Below are positions 1 to 6,435 of a stretch of 15,914 nucleotides of DNA, one piece after another (positions within the stretch are counted from its first letter, which is position 1; each line of letters begins with the position of its first letter). A program made the translations under genes and the position numbers. The DNA is from Thermoproteota archaeon (GTDB lineage: Archaea; Korarchaeota; Korarchaeia; Korarchaeales; Korarchaeaceae), in the NCBI GenBank assembly GCA_015521385.1, contig WAOH01000113.1, forward strand, positions 1 through 15,914, in the 5' to 3' direction. The notes beneath the pieces were generated by a model. It was not told the DNA's origin. It did no database searches and was given only the letters and a program-made list of their open reading frames with translations.

Positions 1-1
1 G

Positions 2-715
2 TTCGGCAGTATCGAATCCTATGAAAGCGTTACGGCCATGGCGAGGCACCTCGCGTTGAGGGCGATCGAGGTGGCATCCAGGAGGGGAGAGGTGATCCAC
101 TTCCTCGTGGACTCGATCTTCGTGAGGACTCGCGATTCAGCATCCCTGGCCAGGGAGATAGAGGACGAGCTGGGGTACAAGGTGAGGGTGGACTCCGTTT
201 ACAGCTGGCTTGTGTTCTTCCCACCGGAGGGAGGAAACGGTGGGTGGGGAGTGCCCTCCAGATATGTGGGGAGGTTGGAGGGAGGTGGCGTCAAGGCTAA
301 GGGGCTCTTAAGGAGGGACATGCCTCCGCTGATCAGGCGCCTCGTGGAGAGGTCGCTAGACCTGTTAGGGAAGGCAGAGGACCCCGATACCCTACTATCG
401 GTCCTCTTGAAAGTGCGGAGGATGTTCGAGGATGCCGAGCTCTCTCTTATACGTTACAAGGTGCCTGAGGAGCTTCTGGTGATGGAGAAGAGGGTCGATC
501 CTCCCTACAGTAAGGAAGTCAGCCACTGGAGGGCCGCCTCCCTGATAAACGCGCGTGGGTCAGTCAGGTATGTGGAAGCTACCTTCCCCTATCCCGTGGA
601 GATGGGGAGGAGCGGGTACAATGTGCGGAGGTATGTGGAAATGGTGAGGCGGGCCTACAGGCCTTTCGATTTCATGCACTCCCTCCTCAGTACCTCAGTA
701 AGAGGTACACGTTGA
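2..715 (+). CDS. B-family DNA polymerase homologue, C-terminal part, probably catalytically inactive
   Basis: The reading frame is open from base 2, so the gene begins outside the window and only about 237 codons are visible. The visible part corresponds to the end of the palm and the thumb of family B polymerases: an FGS-type segment (cf. NSLYG) at bases 2-10, then the motif C position at bases 98-115, then an RYVGRLEGG stretch and a KGLLRRDMPPL stretch that match the usual KRYAG.dG..vKG...RRD pattern. Motif C, normally YGDTDS, reads HFLVDS: the second Asp is kept (bases 110-112) but the first is Leu (bases 104-106), so metal binding should be impaired. An archaeal family of inactivated B polymerases is known in the literature, and this fits it. 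Whether the exonuclease and motif A are also damaged cannot be seen. The last 29 bp overlap the convergent transporter gene. A start at base 38 would be an internal Met and is not the true start. Confidence 0.72.
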   Translation, partial: FGSIESYESVTAMARHLALRAIEVASRRGEVIHFLVDSIFVRTRDSASLAREIEDELGYKVRVDSVYSWLVFFPPEGGNGGWGVPSRYVGRLEGGGVKAKGLLRRDMPPLIRRLVERSLDLLGKAEDPDTLLSVLLKVRRMFEDAELSLIRYKVPEELLVMEKRVDPPYSKEVSHWRAASLINARGSVRYVEATFPYPVEMGRSGYNVRRYVEMVRRAYRPFDFMHSLLSTSVRGTR

Positions 716-2015
716 ACGCCAGTGTGGTCACGGCCAGTAAGATCAATCCTATTTTGGTGAACTCCCAGAAGCTCATCTTGTGTCCTTCTTGCTCTAATGT
801 CCTGTAGGCTATCAGCATCGGAACTGAGGCTAGCGGTGTGGCTATCCCGCCTATGCCGGCGCCCGCAGCTAACGTCCACCACAGATGGGGAGCCCCGATT
901 TCCTCGACTATCTCAGCCACCACAGGTATCAGGGAGGCGGTGACGGGTATGTTATCCACCACCGAACTGAGGACCGCGCTGATCCACAGCAATACGGTCA
1001 CCATGACCGGCTCGTTGGGACCTATCGATCTCACCAGGGCATCGGCGATGAGGTGCAGAACGCCCGTCTTCTCGAGGCCACCAGCCAGCACCAATAGGGA
1101 ACCGAGGAAGATGAGGACGTCCCACTCCACATCCTTCAGTATGTCATTGATCCGGTCGCCGCTGAGGATCATCGTGATTACAGCCGCGTAGAGGGCAGCG
1201 GTCGCGGGAGATATGCCAGTGATGTCTTGGAGAACGAAGAGTGCAACGGCGCCCGCGAAACTGATCAGTCCGACGGCAGTGATCCACCTGTCGATGAGCT
1301 GACCCTCTATCTCAACACCTTCCCTTCTCTCGGAGATGAAATGCTTCCTGTAGATCAGTAGTATGGTCAGTATGACGACCGCATAGGCTAGCACGGCTAT
1401 GGGGCCCATGTGAACGAGGAACTCGTTGAAAGTGATACCCGTGGCTGCGGCTATCATGATGTTAGGTGGATCGCCGACCAGCGTTCCCATCCCACCCACG
1501 ACCGCTGCTGAGGCGGTTGCCACGGTGATGGGAACGGGATTTATGCCCATCGCCCTGCTCAGCACGATTCCAACGGTGATCATGAAGAGGCTCACGGTGA
1601 TGTTGTCCAAGAAGGCTGACAGGACGGCGGTCAGTGAGGTCATCACGAAGAAGAACTGCATTCCGGTTAGCCCTAGGCCAGACAGGTAGGACGTTATCTT
1701 CCCGAAGAAGCCCCCGACCTTGAGAGCGCTCACGACAACCATCATGCCGAAGAGGAGGCCTATGACCTCCATGTCGAGGAAGTGAATCATGTCCTCCCCG
1801 GACAGAATCCCCAGCAACCAGAGGGCGGTCACTCCCGCCAGAGCGGCCACCACCTTATGTCTGTACTCAGTAGCTATGAGGAGGAACGTTGCGATCATGA
1901 CGAGCAACGCCCTGAGCTGTTCCTCCGTTATCACTCCCGCGCCCCTCAGGTAACCGAAGTAGTATGATACCACAAGTCCCAGCACGAAGAGGAGATTGCC
2001 GAGCCGCAGCCTCAT
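687..2015 (-). CDS. ArsB/NhaD-type ion transporter (ion transporter superfamily), intact motifs
   Basis: Integral membrane protein of 442 residues with about 11-12 hydrophobic segments. It carries the paired signatures of the ArsB/NhaD (P-protein-like) group: FLDN at residues 136-138 with TVSLFM after it, VGDPPN with D182-N185, and in the second half VVDN at D354-N355 followed by IPVTASLIP. These helix-breaking DN and GDPPN sites form the substrate/ion site in the family, so a Na+/H+ antiporter or anion permease is expected; the substrate cannot be told. I chose the ATG at 2015, not the longer frame to 2201, because the extra 62 residues are not membrane-like and lie inside the upstream gene. 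The start overlaps the upstream stop (ATGA, 2012-2015) and has a GGGAGGGG ribosome site just before it, so translation is probably coupled. The 3' end overlaps the convergent polymerase gene by 29 bp. Confidence 0.85.
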   Translation of the reverse strand: MRLRLGNLLFVLGLVVSYYFGYLRGAGVITEEQLRALLVMIATFLLIATEYRHKVVAALAGVTALWLLGILSGEDMIHFLDMEVIGLLFGMMVVVSALKVGGFFGKITSYLSGLGLTGMQFFFVMTSLTAVLSAFLDNITVSLFMITVGIVLSRAMGINPVPITVATASAAVVGGMGTLVGDPPNIMIAAATGITFNEFLVHMGPIAVLAYAVVILTILLIYRKHFISERREGVEIEGQLIDRWITAVGLISFAGAVALFVLQDITGISPATAALYAAVITMILSGDRINDILKDVEWDVLIFLGSLLVLAGGLEKTGVLHLIADALVRSIGPNEPVMVTVLLWISAVLSSVVDNIPVTASLIPVVAEIVEEIGAPHLWWTLAAGAGIGGIATPLASVPMLIAYRTLEQEGHKMSFWEFTKIGLILLAVTTLAFNVYLLLRY

Positions 2016-3205
2016 AGAACCCCTCCCAGCAGGTATATCAGCGAGGCGGCCGCGACCGAGGGTACGCTGATCCTCAGGTATTCTCGGTAAGACACATCGA
2101 TACCCATCCTCCTGGCTCTCCTGAGGGCCAGAAGGTTCGCTATGGATCCAAATGGAGAGATGGCTGATCCAAGGCTGGTACCAACTACCATCGACCACCA
2201 CACCTCCTCGTTGACAGCGAGCCTTCCTAGGACGGGTAGAGAGATCGCGGCCGTCTCAGCCCCGTCTATAAAGGCCGACAATCCCAAAGAAGCAAGGAAG
2301 ATGTGTAACGGGGATACCTGCTGGATGGAAACTATTAACGATGGCGCGCTCGACAGTCCAAATGCCTTGGCCGTTATGAGCAGGGCCCCTATGTAGAGGA
2401 GAATCTCCCACCTCACCTTCTCATAGACCTCCTTCATCCTCTCGCCCCCTATGAACAGGACGGCTATGGCTACAACACCCATGACCGAACTCTCGGCTAT
2501 GCCCATGTAATCTGATAGGAGGGAGAGGAAGAACATCAGGAGGAGCGAGGCCGTGGCGTAGTGGAGATAGGACCTGTCCACGGTTACTTGGTGGGGTCTC
2601 ACCTCCAGTTCGCCCCTCAACTCACCCCTTAAAATCAGGTACTGGACTATCAGGGCCCCCATCAGCATGGGAAGAGCCATCGGAACCATCCTCACTAGGA
2701 ACTCGTCGTAGCTGAATCCCCTGCAAGTTGCAATGATCACGTTGGAGATGTCCCCCACCATCGTGGAGATGGAGGCAATGTTGGAGGACACGATCATCGA
2801 AATCAGGAGGGGTTTGGGGTTCAGCCCGTACTCCCTCGCTATGTTTATGGAGATCGTCACCATATAGAGCAGAACGAGCGAGGTAGCCGCTAGGGATGAC
2901 ATCAGCGCGGCTACGAGGTTCAGGAGGAGGAACGCGGCTACTTCGGATCTGGCTCTGGATAGCACTCCCTTTGTGATGAATGAGAAGAATTCGCTGTACC
3001 TGAGGAGACCGGACAGGACGAGTAGCGAGAACACTATGAGGAGGGATTCCATTATCTCCATTGTGATAAGGCTCTCCGGGGAGAATCCCCAGAGCACAAC
3101 GAGTATCGTGGCTGCCGCAACGAATATCGCTGGTTTGCGGTAGGGCCATATCGTGGAACCGACCAGTGCTGAGGCCACTATCAGCAGGGTTATTTCGGGG
3201 GTCAT
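2012..3205 (-). CDS. Divergent ArsB/NhaD-type transporter paralogue with altered motifs
   Basis: Membrane protein of 397 residues with about 10-11 hydrophobic segments, paralogous in layout to the following gene. The key sites are changed: where the partner has LDN the sequence here reads LAA (about residues 105-107), GDPPN has become GDISN (D152), and the second DN is DG (D314-G315) in FIDGAETAAISLP. The overall repeat architecture remains, so it is a transporter-fold protein that may have a different substrate or act as a partner subunit; members of related families are dimers. It is the first gene of a two-gene operon; its stop overlaps the next start by 4 bp. There is no Shine-Dalgarno site before the ATG at 3205, but an AT-rich TATA-like element lies at 3222-3236, so the mRNA may be leaderless. 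Confidence 0.78.
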   Translation of the reverse strand: MTPEITLLIVASALVGSTIWPYRKPAIFVAAATILVVLWGFSPESLITMEIMESLLIVFSLLVLSGLLRYSEFFSFITKGVLSRARSEVAAFLLLNLVAALMSSLAATSLVLLYMVTISINIAREYGLNPKPLLISMIVSSNIASISTMVGDISNVIIATCRGFSYDEFLVRMVPMALPMLMGALIVQYLILRGELRGELEVRPHQVTVDRSYLHYATASLLLMFFLSLLSDYMGIAESSVMGVVAIAVLFIGGERMKEVYEKVRWEILLYIGALLITAKAFGLSSAPSLIVSIQQVSPLHIFLASLGLSAFIDGAETAAISLPVLGRLAVNEEVWWSMVVGTSLGSAISPFGSIANLLALRRARRMGIDVSYREYLRISVPSVAAASLIYLLGGVL

Positions 3206-3221
3206 CGAGCATTAGGGCTCG

Positions 3222-3236
3222 ACTTAAAATAATTTA
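3222..3236 (-). promoter_or_regulatory. TATA-like promoter of the transporter operon
   Basis: An AT-only core (minus-strand reading TAAATTATTTTAAGT) is centred about 24 bp upstream of the ATG at 3205, in an otherwise GC-rich region. No ribosome site is present between it and the ATG, which suits leaderless transcription. Confidence 0.5.
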
Positions 3237-3247
3237 CTCGGTCGCCT

Positions 3248-3784
3248 TCACCTTCCGAAGACCCCCGACCACATCTCATCGAACTCCGACTCATATGATG
3301 AGGCTATCCTATCGTCCACTATGACCACCAAGTTCTCGTCGTTCTTCCTGTCCCCGGACCACGTGTAGTTGAAGCTGCCCGTCAGCACGATTCTCCCGTC
3401 GACCACCATGAACTTGTTGTGCATCAGGTAGCTGTTCCGGTCGAGCCTCACCTCAACGCCCGCAGCCTTGAGCCTGCCGTATTCACTGTACCTGTCTATC
3501 CTCTCCGCTTCCAGTATCACCCTAACGCGGACGCCCCTCTCCTTGGCCCTCATCAAGGCCTCCCCTATGGAATCCAAGGTGAATGAGTACATCGCGAGAT
3601 CTATCGACTCGTTAGCCCTCTCTATCCACCCAATGACCACCTGGCTGCAGTTGTCCTCTGGACAGAAGTATGCGCTTACCTTCGCTTGATCGCTCCCCCT
3701 GAGTAACCCTTGGTTGAGTTGAATGAGTTGGATCCCCAGCAGAGCGATCACGGCGATGCACGACAGCAGCGCCTTCCTGCTCAT
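3248..3784 (-). CDS. Exported phospholipase D superfamily nuclease (Nuc-like)
   Basis: Small single-HKD protein of 178 residues. Residues 5-24 are a hydrophobic signal peptide or signal anchor, so the enzyme should act outside the membrane or attached to it. The catalytic motif is complete: H122, K124, D129, then G136-S137 and N139, with a downstream DEN. The YSFT and GVRVRVIL segments are typical of bacterial and archaeal Nuc-type endonucleases, which work as dimers because one chain supplies one HKD. Cys41 and Cys46 could form a disulfide outside the cell. I chose ATG 3784, preceded by AGGTG six bases away; a GTG at 3793 would add three residues and has no ribosome site. It is divergent from the radical SAM gene with 36 bp between the starts. 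Phosphodiesterase activity is well supported, DNA as substrate is inferred from the family. Confidence 0.82.
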   Translation of the reverse strand: MSRKALLSCIAVIALLGIQLIQLNQGLLRGSDQAKVSAYFCPEDNCSQVVIGWIERANESIDLAMYSFTLDSIGEALMRAKERGVRVRVILEAERIDRYSEYGRLKAAGVEVRLDRNSYLMHNKFMVVDGRIVLTGSFNYTWSGDRKNDENLVVIVDDRIASSYESEFDEMWSGVFGR

Positions 3785-3792
3785 CGCGTGCA

Positions 3793-3801
3793 CCTATAAG
3801 T
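3793..3801 (+). promoter_or_regulatory. TATA box for the radical SAM gene
   Basis: CCTATAAGT is centred about 24 bp before the ATG at 3821, and no Shine-Dalgarno sequence is visible between them, matching leaderless archaeal promoters. It overlaps the 5' end of the divergent nuclease gene, so the two genes share very little regulatory DNA. Confidence 0.5.
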
Positions 3802-3820
3802 AGCGTCCCTCCACCTCTTA

Positions 3821-4699
3821 ATGATGGACGTCCTCCGACCCTTCGACCCCTGGAAGAGTCCCCTCTGCACGTGTCCTCCCAAGTACTCCCTTCATCCCTA
3901 CACGGGCTGTACCCACTACTGCCTCTACTGCTACGCGACATCCTACGTAGGTAGGAGACCGAGCAGACCCAAGAAGGAGTTCCTGAGGAGGCTTAGAAGG
4001 GACCTGATGAGGGCTGACCCCTCAATCCCCGTGGACATGTCCACGAGCAGCGATCCCTATCCCCCCGAGGAGATGGTCCTCGGGCTCACCAGGGCTGCTC
4101 TGGAGGAGCTCCATTCGAGGGGGTTCAGGGTCCTCCTGACGACAAAGGGGGTTGGTTTCGTGAGGGATCAAGGGTTGTTCGGCGCGCTCATGGTCACGAT
4201 CACCACGTTGGACGGGCAGCTAGCCTCGAAGCTGGAACCCTTCGCCCCCTCGCCCAGCTCCAGGTTGGACGCCCTCGCGTCTGTGGATATGAGGAAGGGA
4301 GTCAGGGTGGATCCCATAATACCCTGGCTTACGGACGACTTCGGCCAACTCAAGGAGCTGCTCAGGGAGGCAAGGGATTCAGGCGCCGAGCACGTCGTCT
4401 TCTCCACGTACAAGGCCAAACCGGACAACTTCAAGAGGATGGTGCTTTCCTTCCCGGATCTGGCTGAGAGGTGGAGGCGCCTGTACTACGAGGAGGGGAT
4501 CAGGATAGGAGGGTACAGGTACATGCCCGCGCGGGTGAGGTACCCTATGTTAAGGAAGGTCGTTGAGGAGGCGCTCAAGCTTGGAATGACCGCATCCACA
4601 TGCAGGGAGGGGTTTAGGGATCTTCTAAGGGCCCCGTCATGTGATGGGACGCACCTACTTCCCCGTCCAAGCGGGCGCGCGACCAACGCAGTATTATGA
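3821..4699 (+). CDS. SPL-like radical SAM protein (DNA repair photolyase-like)
   Basis: Protein of 292 residues. The radical SAM cluster motif is C30-THY-C34-LY-C37 followed by YA, in the CxxxCxxC spacing and the HxC.YCY context typical of the spore-photoproduct-lyase-like group. It is followed by STSSDPYPPEE (the DPYxPxE element of this group) and TTKGVGFVRD, and it ends with a TCREGF...L..PSCDGTHL segment whose extra cysteines are also common there. It should bind a 4Fe-4S cluster and cleave S-adenosylmethionine. Members are often named SplB-like or Rv2578c-like, but for most archaeal ones the substrate is unknown, so a DNA repair role is only a hint from homology. ATG 3821 fits the TATA spacing; ATG 3824 directly follows and is equally possible. 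The divergent neighbour is an exported nuclease; no shared function is evident. Confidence 0.83.
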   Translation: MMDVLRPFDPWKSPLCTCPPKYSLHPYTGCTHYCLYCYATSYVGRRPSRPKKEFLRRLRRDLMRADPSIPVDMSTSSDPYPPEEMVLGLTRAALEELHSRGFRVLLTTKGVGFVRDQGLFGALMVTITTLDGQLASKLEPFAPSPSSRLDALASVDMRKGVRVDPIIPWLTDDFGQLKELLREARDSGAEHVVFSTYKAKPDNFKRMVLSFPDLAERWRRLYYEEGIRIGGYRYMPARVRYPMLRKVVEEALKLGMTASTCREGFRDLLRAPSCDGTHLLPRPSGRATNAVL

Positions 4700-4711
4700 G
4701 TTTAGGTTCCC

Positions 4712-4716
4712 TTTTT
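4712..4716 (+). terminator. T-tract after the radical SAM gene
   Basis: A run of five T residues begins 13 bp after the stop codon. Archaeal RNA polymerase stops at such tracts without a hairpin. No strong stem precedes it. Confidence 0.35.
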
Positions 4717-4807
4717 GTCATATGGAGGGCTCTGAAGAGAAAAAATGGAAGAAAAAAGATTAGGACGGCGCCGTGGGGGTGTTACCCTCGCTAAACCGGT
4801 CAATAGG

Positions 4808-4818
4808 CCTTATAAAGG
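4808..4818 (+). promoter_or_regulatory. TATA-like element with upstream palindromes
   Basis: CCTTATAAAGG is a good archaeal TATA match, almost its own reverse complement, so direction is not certain. Two palindromic sequences 20-45 bp upstream could bind a dimeric regulator. The nearest gene start on the plus strand is more than 220 bp away. Confidence 0.35.
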
Positions 4819-5017
4819 GAACTGTCCGCTTTTTTCGTTCCAACTTTTTCATAAATTAGAACTCCTAACCCTCCGGTCATCAGGCATTTATTTTGAACAT
4901 AGGGGTTCGAACGTCATCTCATGGACCACAATGGCCGTCATACGAGAAATGATTAGCTGGTCTCTTTTTTGGGGAACAATGAATCTAGCTCCATCTTAGT
5001 TACGGAACTGCCGCAAA

Positions 5018-5028
5018 AGGGTTAAGAG
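5018..5028 (+). promoter_or_regulatory. Weak TATA-like element before the surface-protein gene
   Basis: AAGGGTTAAGA lies about 24 bp before ATG 5047, the distance expected for a leaderless mRNA. The match is weaker than the other boxes here. A GAGAGG follows it but is about 15 bp from the ATG, too far for a good ribosome site. Confidence 0.3.
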
Positions 5029-5046
5029 AGGTTACGCAATGACCCC

Positions 5047-6435
5047 ATGATGAACCTAGGTGTGGTCGCGTTGCTCGCGCTCATCCTGATCGCCCCCCTG
5101 GCCGTCGCCGGGGCCCCTGCCACCGTGGTCTTCAGGGGCCATGTCGGCGCCGTCGGTAGGGGATACGCCATCGTCTGGGTTGAGGAGGTGCTGGAGGGTC
5201 CGTTAACCGAGGGAGGCGTAATAGAGGTCCTGAAGGGTGGGAACAGCTGTCCCGGAGCACCCCACCTCGATGCCGTGGAGGTCGGTGACTTCGTCGAGGT
5301 CAGGGGGTTACTGGAAACCACCTGCTGCAGGCAGGTCGTGGTACTCGAGTGCGGTGAGCACTACCTCAAGAAGTTGAGGAACGTGCCGGAGGCAGGGATA
5401 CGTGTTCTCCAAGGGTGCGGGAGCGAGATAATGGTGGGAAGCAATGTCACACTCCTGTTCTTCGTTAGCAGGGATTCCAACGTTACCGTCACGCTGGATC
5501 GGGGTGGGGAAAGGGATTTCCTGTTCCAAGGGTCCCTCAAGGCCGGTCTCTACTCGCTCTCCGAGCCGGATCATGGTCCTGAGGGCGAGAGGAGAGTATG
5601 CATTCTGGCCGAGAGTGCGGGAGAATCCGTGATAAGCTGCTGCGAGTACGTTATCGTTTCGAGAGAGGAGAAGGGACAGCAGGAGTACAGGAACCTCACC
5701 GTGAAGGTCGTCACCGAGGCGGGTTATCCGGTTAGGAACGCTTCGGTCTACGTAGATGGGGTGCTCTACGGCCATACGGACAGGAGGGGAATTCTGGAGA
5801 CCAATATAAGCGAGGGAGTGCACGAGGTGAGGGTCGAGAGCGAGTACTACAGGACCGCGATCACCGAGTCCGGACCGGGACTGGTCGTGTTGAGGGTGGG
5901 GGTGAAGGCCCCCGAGGTGACGCTGTCATTCAGCCCCGAGAGGATTAACGGGAGCGGTGTGGTCAGGCTCGTGGTGAGAAGGCTGGGAGGAGCGGATATC
6001 TCCATCAGGGTGAGGCTGACCCCGCTCGGAGACCTTAGTGTGAACGCCACGGAGGTGATCGGCGTCCCTCCGTTCAACGCCACCCTTGAGGTGAGGGGAG
6101 AGGGCAAGCTAGTGGCGAGTTACGGGAAGATAACAGCCATCCTGATCAGCGAGGTGCCGAGGACTGCTACGGAGGCGGAGGTCACCGAGACCCCAACCCC
6201 CAGAACCCAGACCACCAGCGCACGCTCCACGACCCCACCGGCGAGCGCTTCAAGTCCCTCGCCCTCTCCAACAAGCGCAGCCCCGAGGAACACGGTCGGG
6301 GGAGGTGCGGAGCTGGAGTGGATCTGGATAGCCCTCCCAGTTGTGGTGCTTCTCTCAGCGCTGCTCGCGGTGAAAAGGTGGAGGGTTAGGACAGGTACTT
6401 CTCCTCCAAGTAATGGAGGAAATGCTCAGGGTTGA
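5047..6435 (+). CDS. Secreted, C-terminally anchored surface protein with PEGA-like domain
   Basis: Protein of 462 residues that I cannot assign to a named family over its full length. Residues 1-22 form a signal peptide. Residues 23-130 are a beta-rich, cysteine-containing domain with a small OB-like pattern. At about residues 216-275 a segment (AGYPVRNASVYVDGVLYG, then TDRRG and a HEVRVESEYY strand) resembles PEGA or carboxypeptidase-regulatory-like beta-sandwich domains. Residues 373-416 are a Ser/Thr/Pro-rich stalk, and 425-444 form a transmembrane helix followed by a basic KRWRVR stop-transfer, so nearly all of the protein lies outside the cell. Eight NxS/T sequons support N-glycosylation. 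The start could be 5047 or 5050. The last 50 bp overlap the end of the convergent carboxypeptidase gene. Role unknown; it may be an S-layer-associated or adhesion-type protein. Confidence 0.75.
   Translation: MMNLGVVALLALILIAPLAVAGAPATVVFRGHVGAVGRGYAIVWVEEVLEGPLTEGGVIEVLKGGNSCPGAPHLDAVEVGDFVEVRGLLETTCCRQVVVLECGEHYLKKLRNVPEAGIRVLQGCGSEIMVGSNVTLLFFVSRDSNVTVTLDRGGERDFLFQGSLKAGLYSLSEPDHGPEGERRVCILAESAGESVISCCEYVIVSREEKGQQEYRNLTVKVVTEAGYPVRNASVYVDGVLYGHTDRRGILETNISEGVHEVRVESEYYRTAITESGPGLVVLRVGVKAPEVTLSFSPERINGSGVVRLVVRRLGGADISIRVRLTPLGDLSVNATEVIGVPPFNATLEVRGEGKLVASYGKITAILISEVPRTATEAEVTETPTPRTQTTSARSTTPPASASSPSPSPTSAAPRNTVGGGAELEWIWIALPVVVLLSALLAVKRWRVRTGTSPPSNGGNAQG

Larger units (their letters stand above)
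4700..5046. other. Intergenic region of 347 bp with possible promoter and operator elements
   Basis: No convincing protein gene or tRNA is visible. The region is clearly richer in A+T than its neighbours. It holds a perfect 10-bp palindrome (ACGGCGCCGT, 4765-4774), an interrupted inverted repeat GGGT-GTT-ACCC (4777-4787), a strong, nearly symmetric TATA-like element (CCTTATAAAGG, 4808-4818), and T-tracts at 4830-4835, 4845-4849 and around 4963-4968. If the TATA element fires to the right, the transcript would start near 4840 and run about 200 nt before the surface-protein gene, so either a long leader or a small RNA is possible. Three short frames here show no domain or motif and were not called. 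Confidence 0.45.

Noticed and set aside
2016..2201. Longer N-terminus for the intact transporter
   Set aside because: The 62 extra residues are unlike membrane protein sequence, lie in another gene, and the ATG at 2015 has a ribosome site.
4696..4794. 32-codon frame overlapping the radical SAM stop by ATGA
   Set aside because: The overlap could suggest coupling, but the frame crosses a T-tract and is low-complexity Lys/Arg with no recognisable feature.
4760..4852. Short minus-strand frame of 30 codons, starting MKKLERKK
   Set aside because: Too short, overlaps the TATA and palindromes, and resembles no known protein.
4900..4925. GGGGTTCGAAC, similar to a tRNA T-loop
   Set aside because: The flanking bases do not form the T-stem and no acceptor, D or anticodon arm is present.
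4745..4999. Open frame of 84 codons on the plus strand in the large spacer
   Set aside because: No domain, irregular composition, no ribosome site or well-placed promoter, and AT-rich spacer-like sequence.
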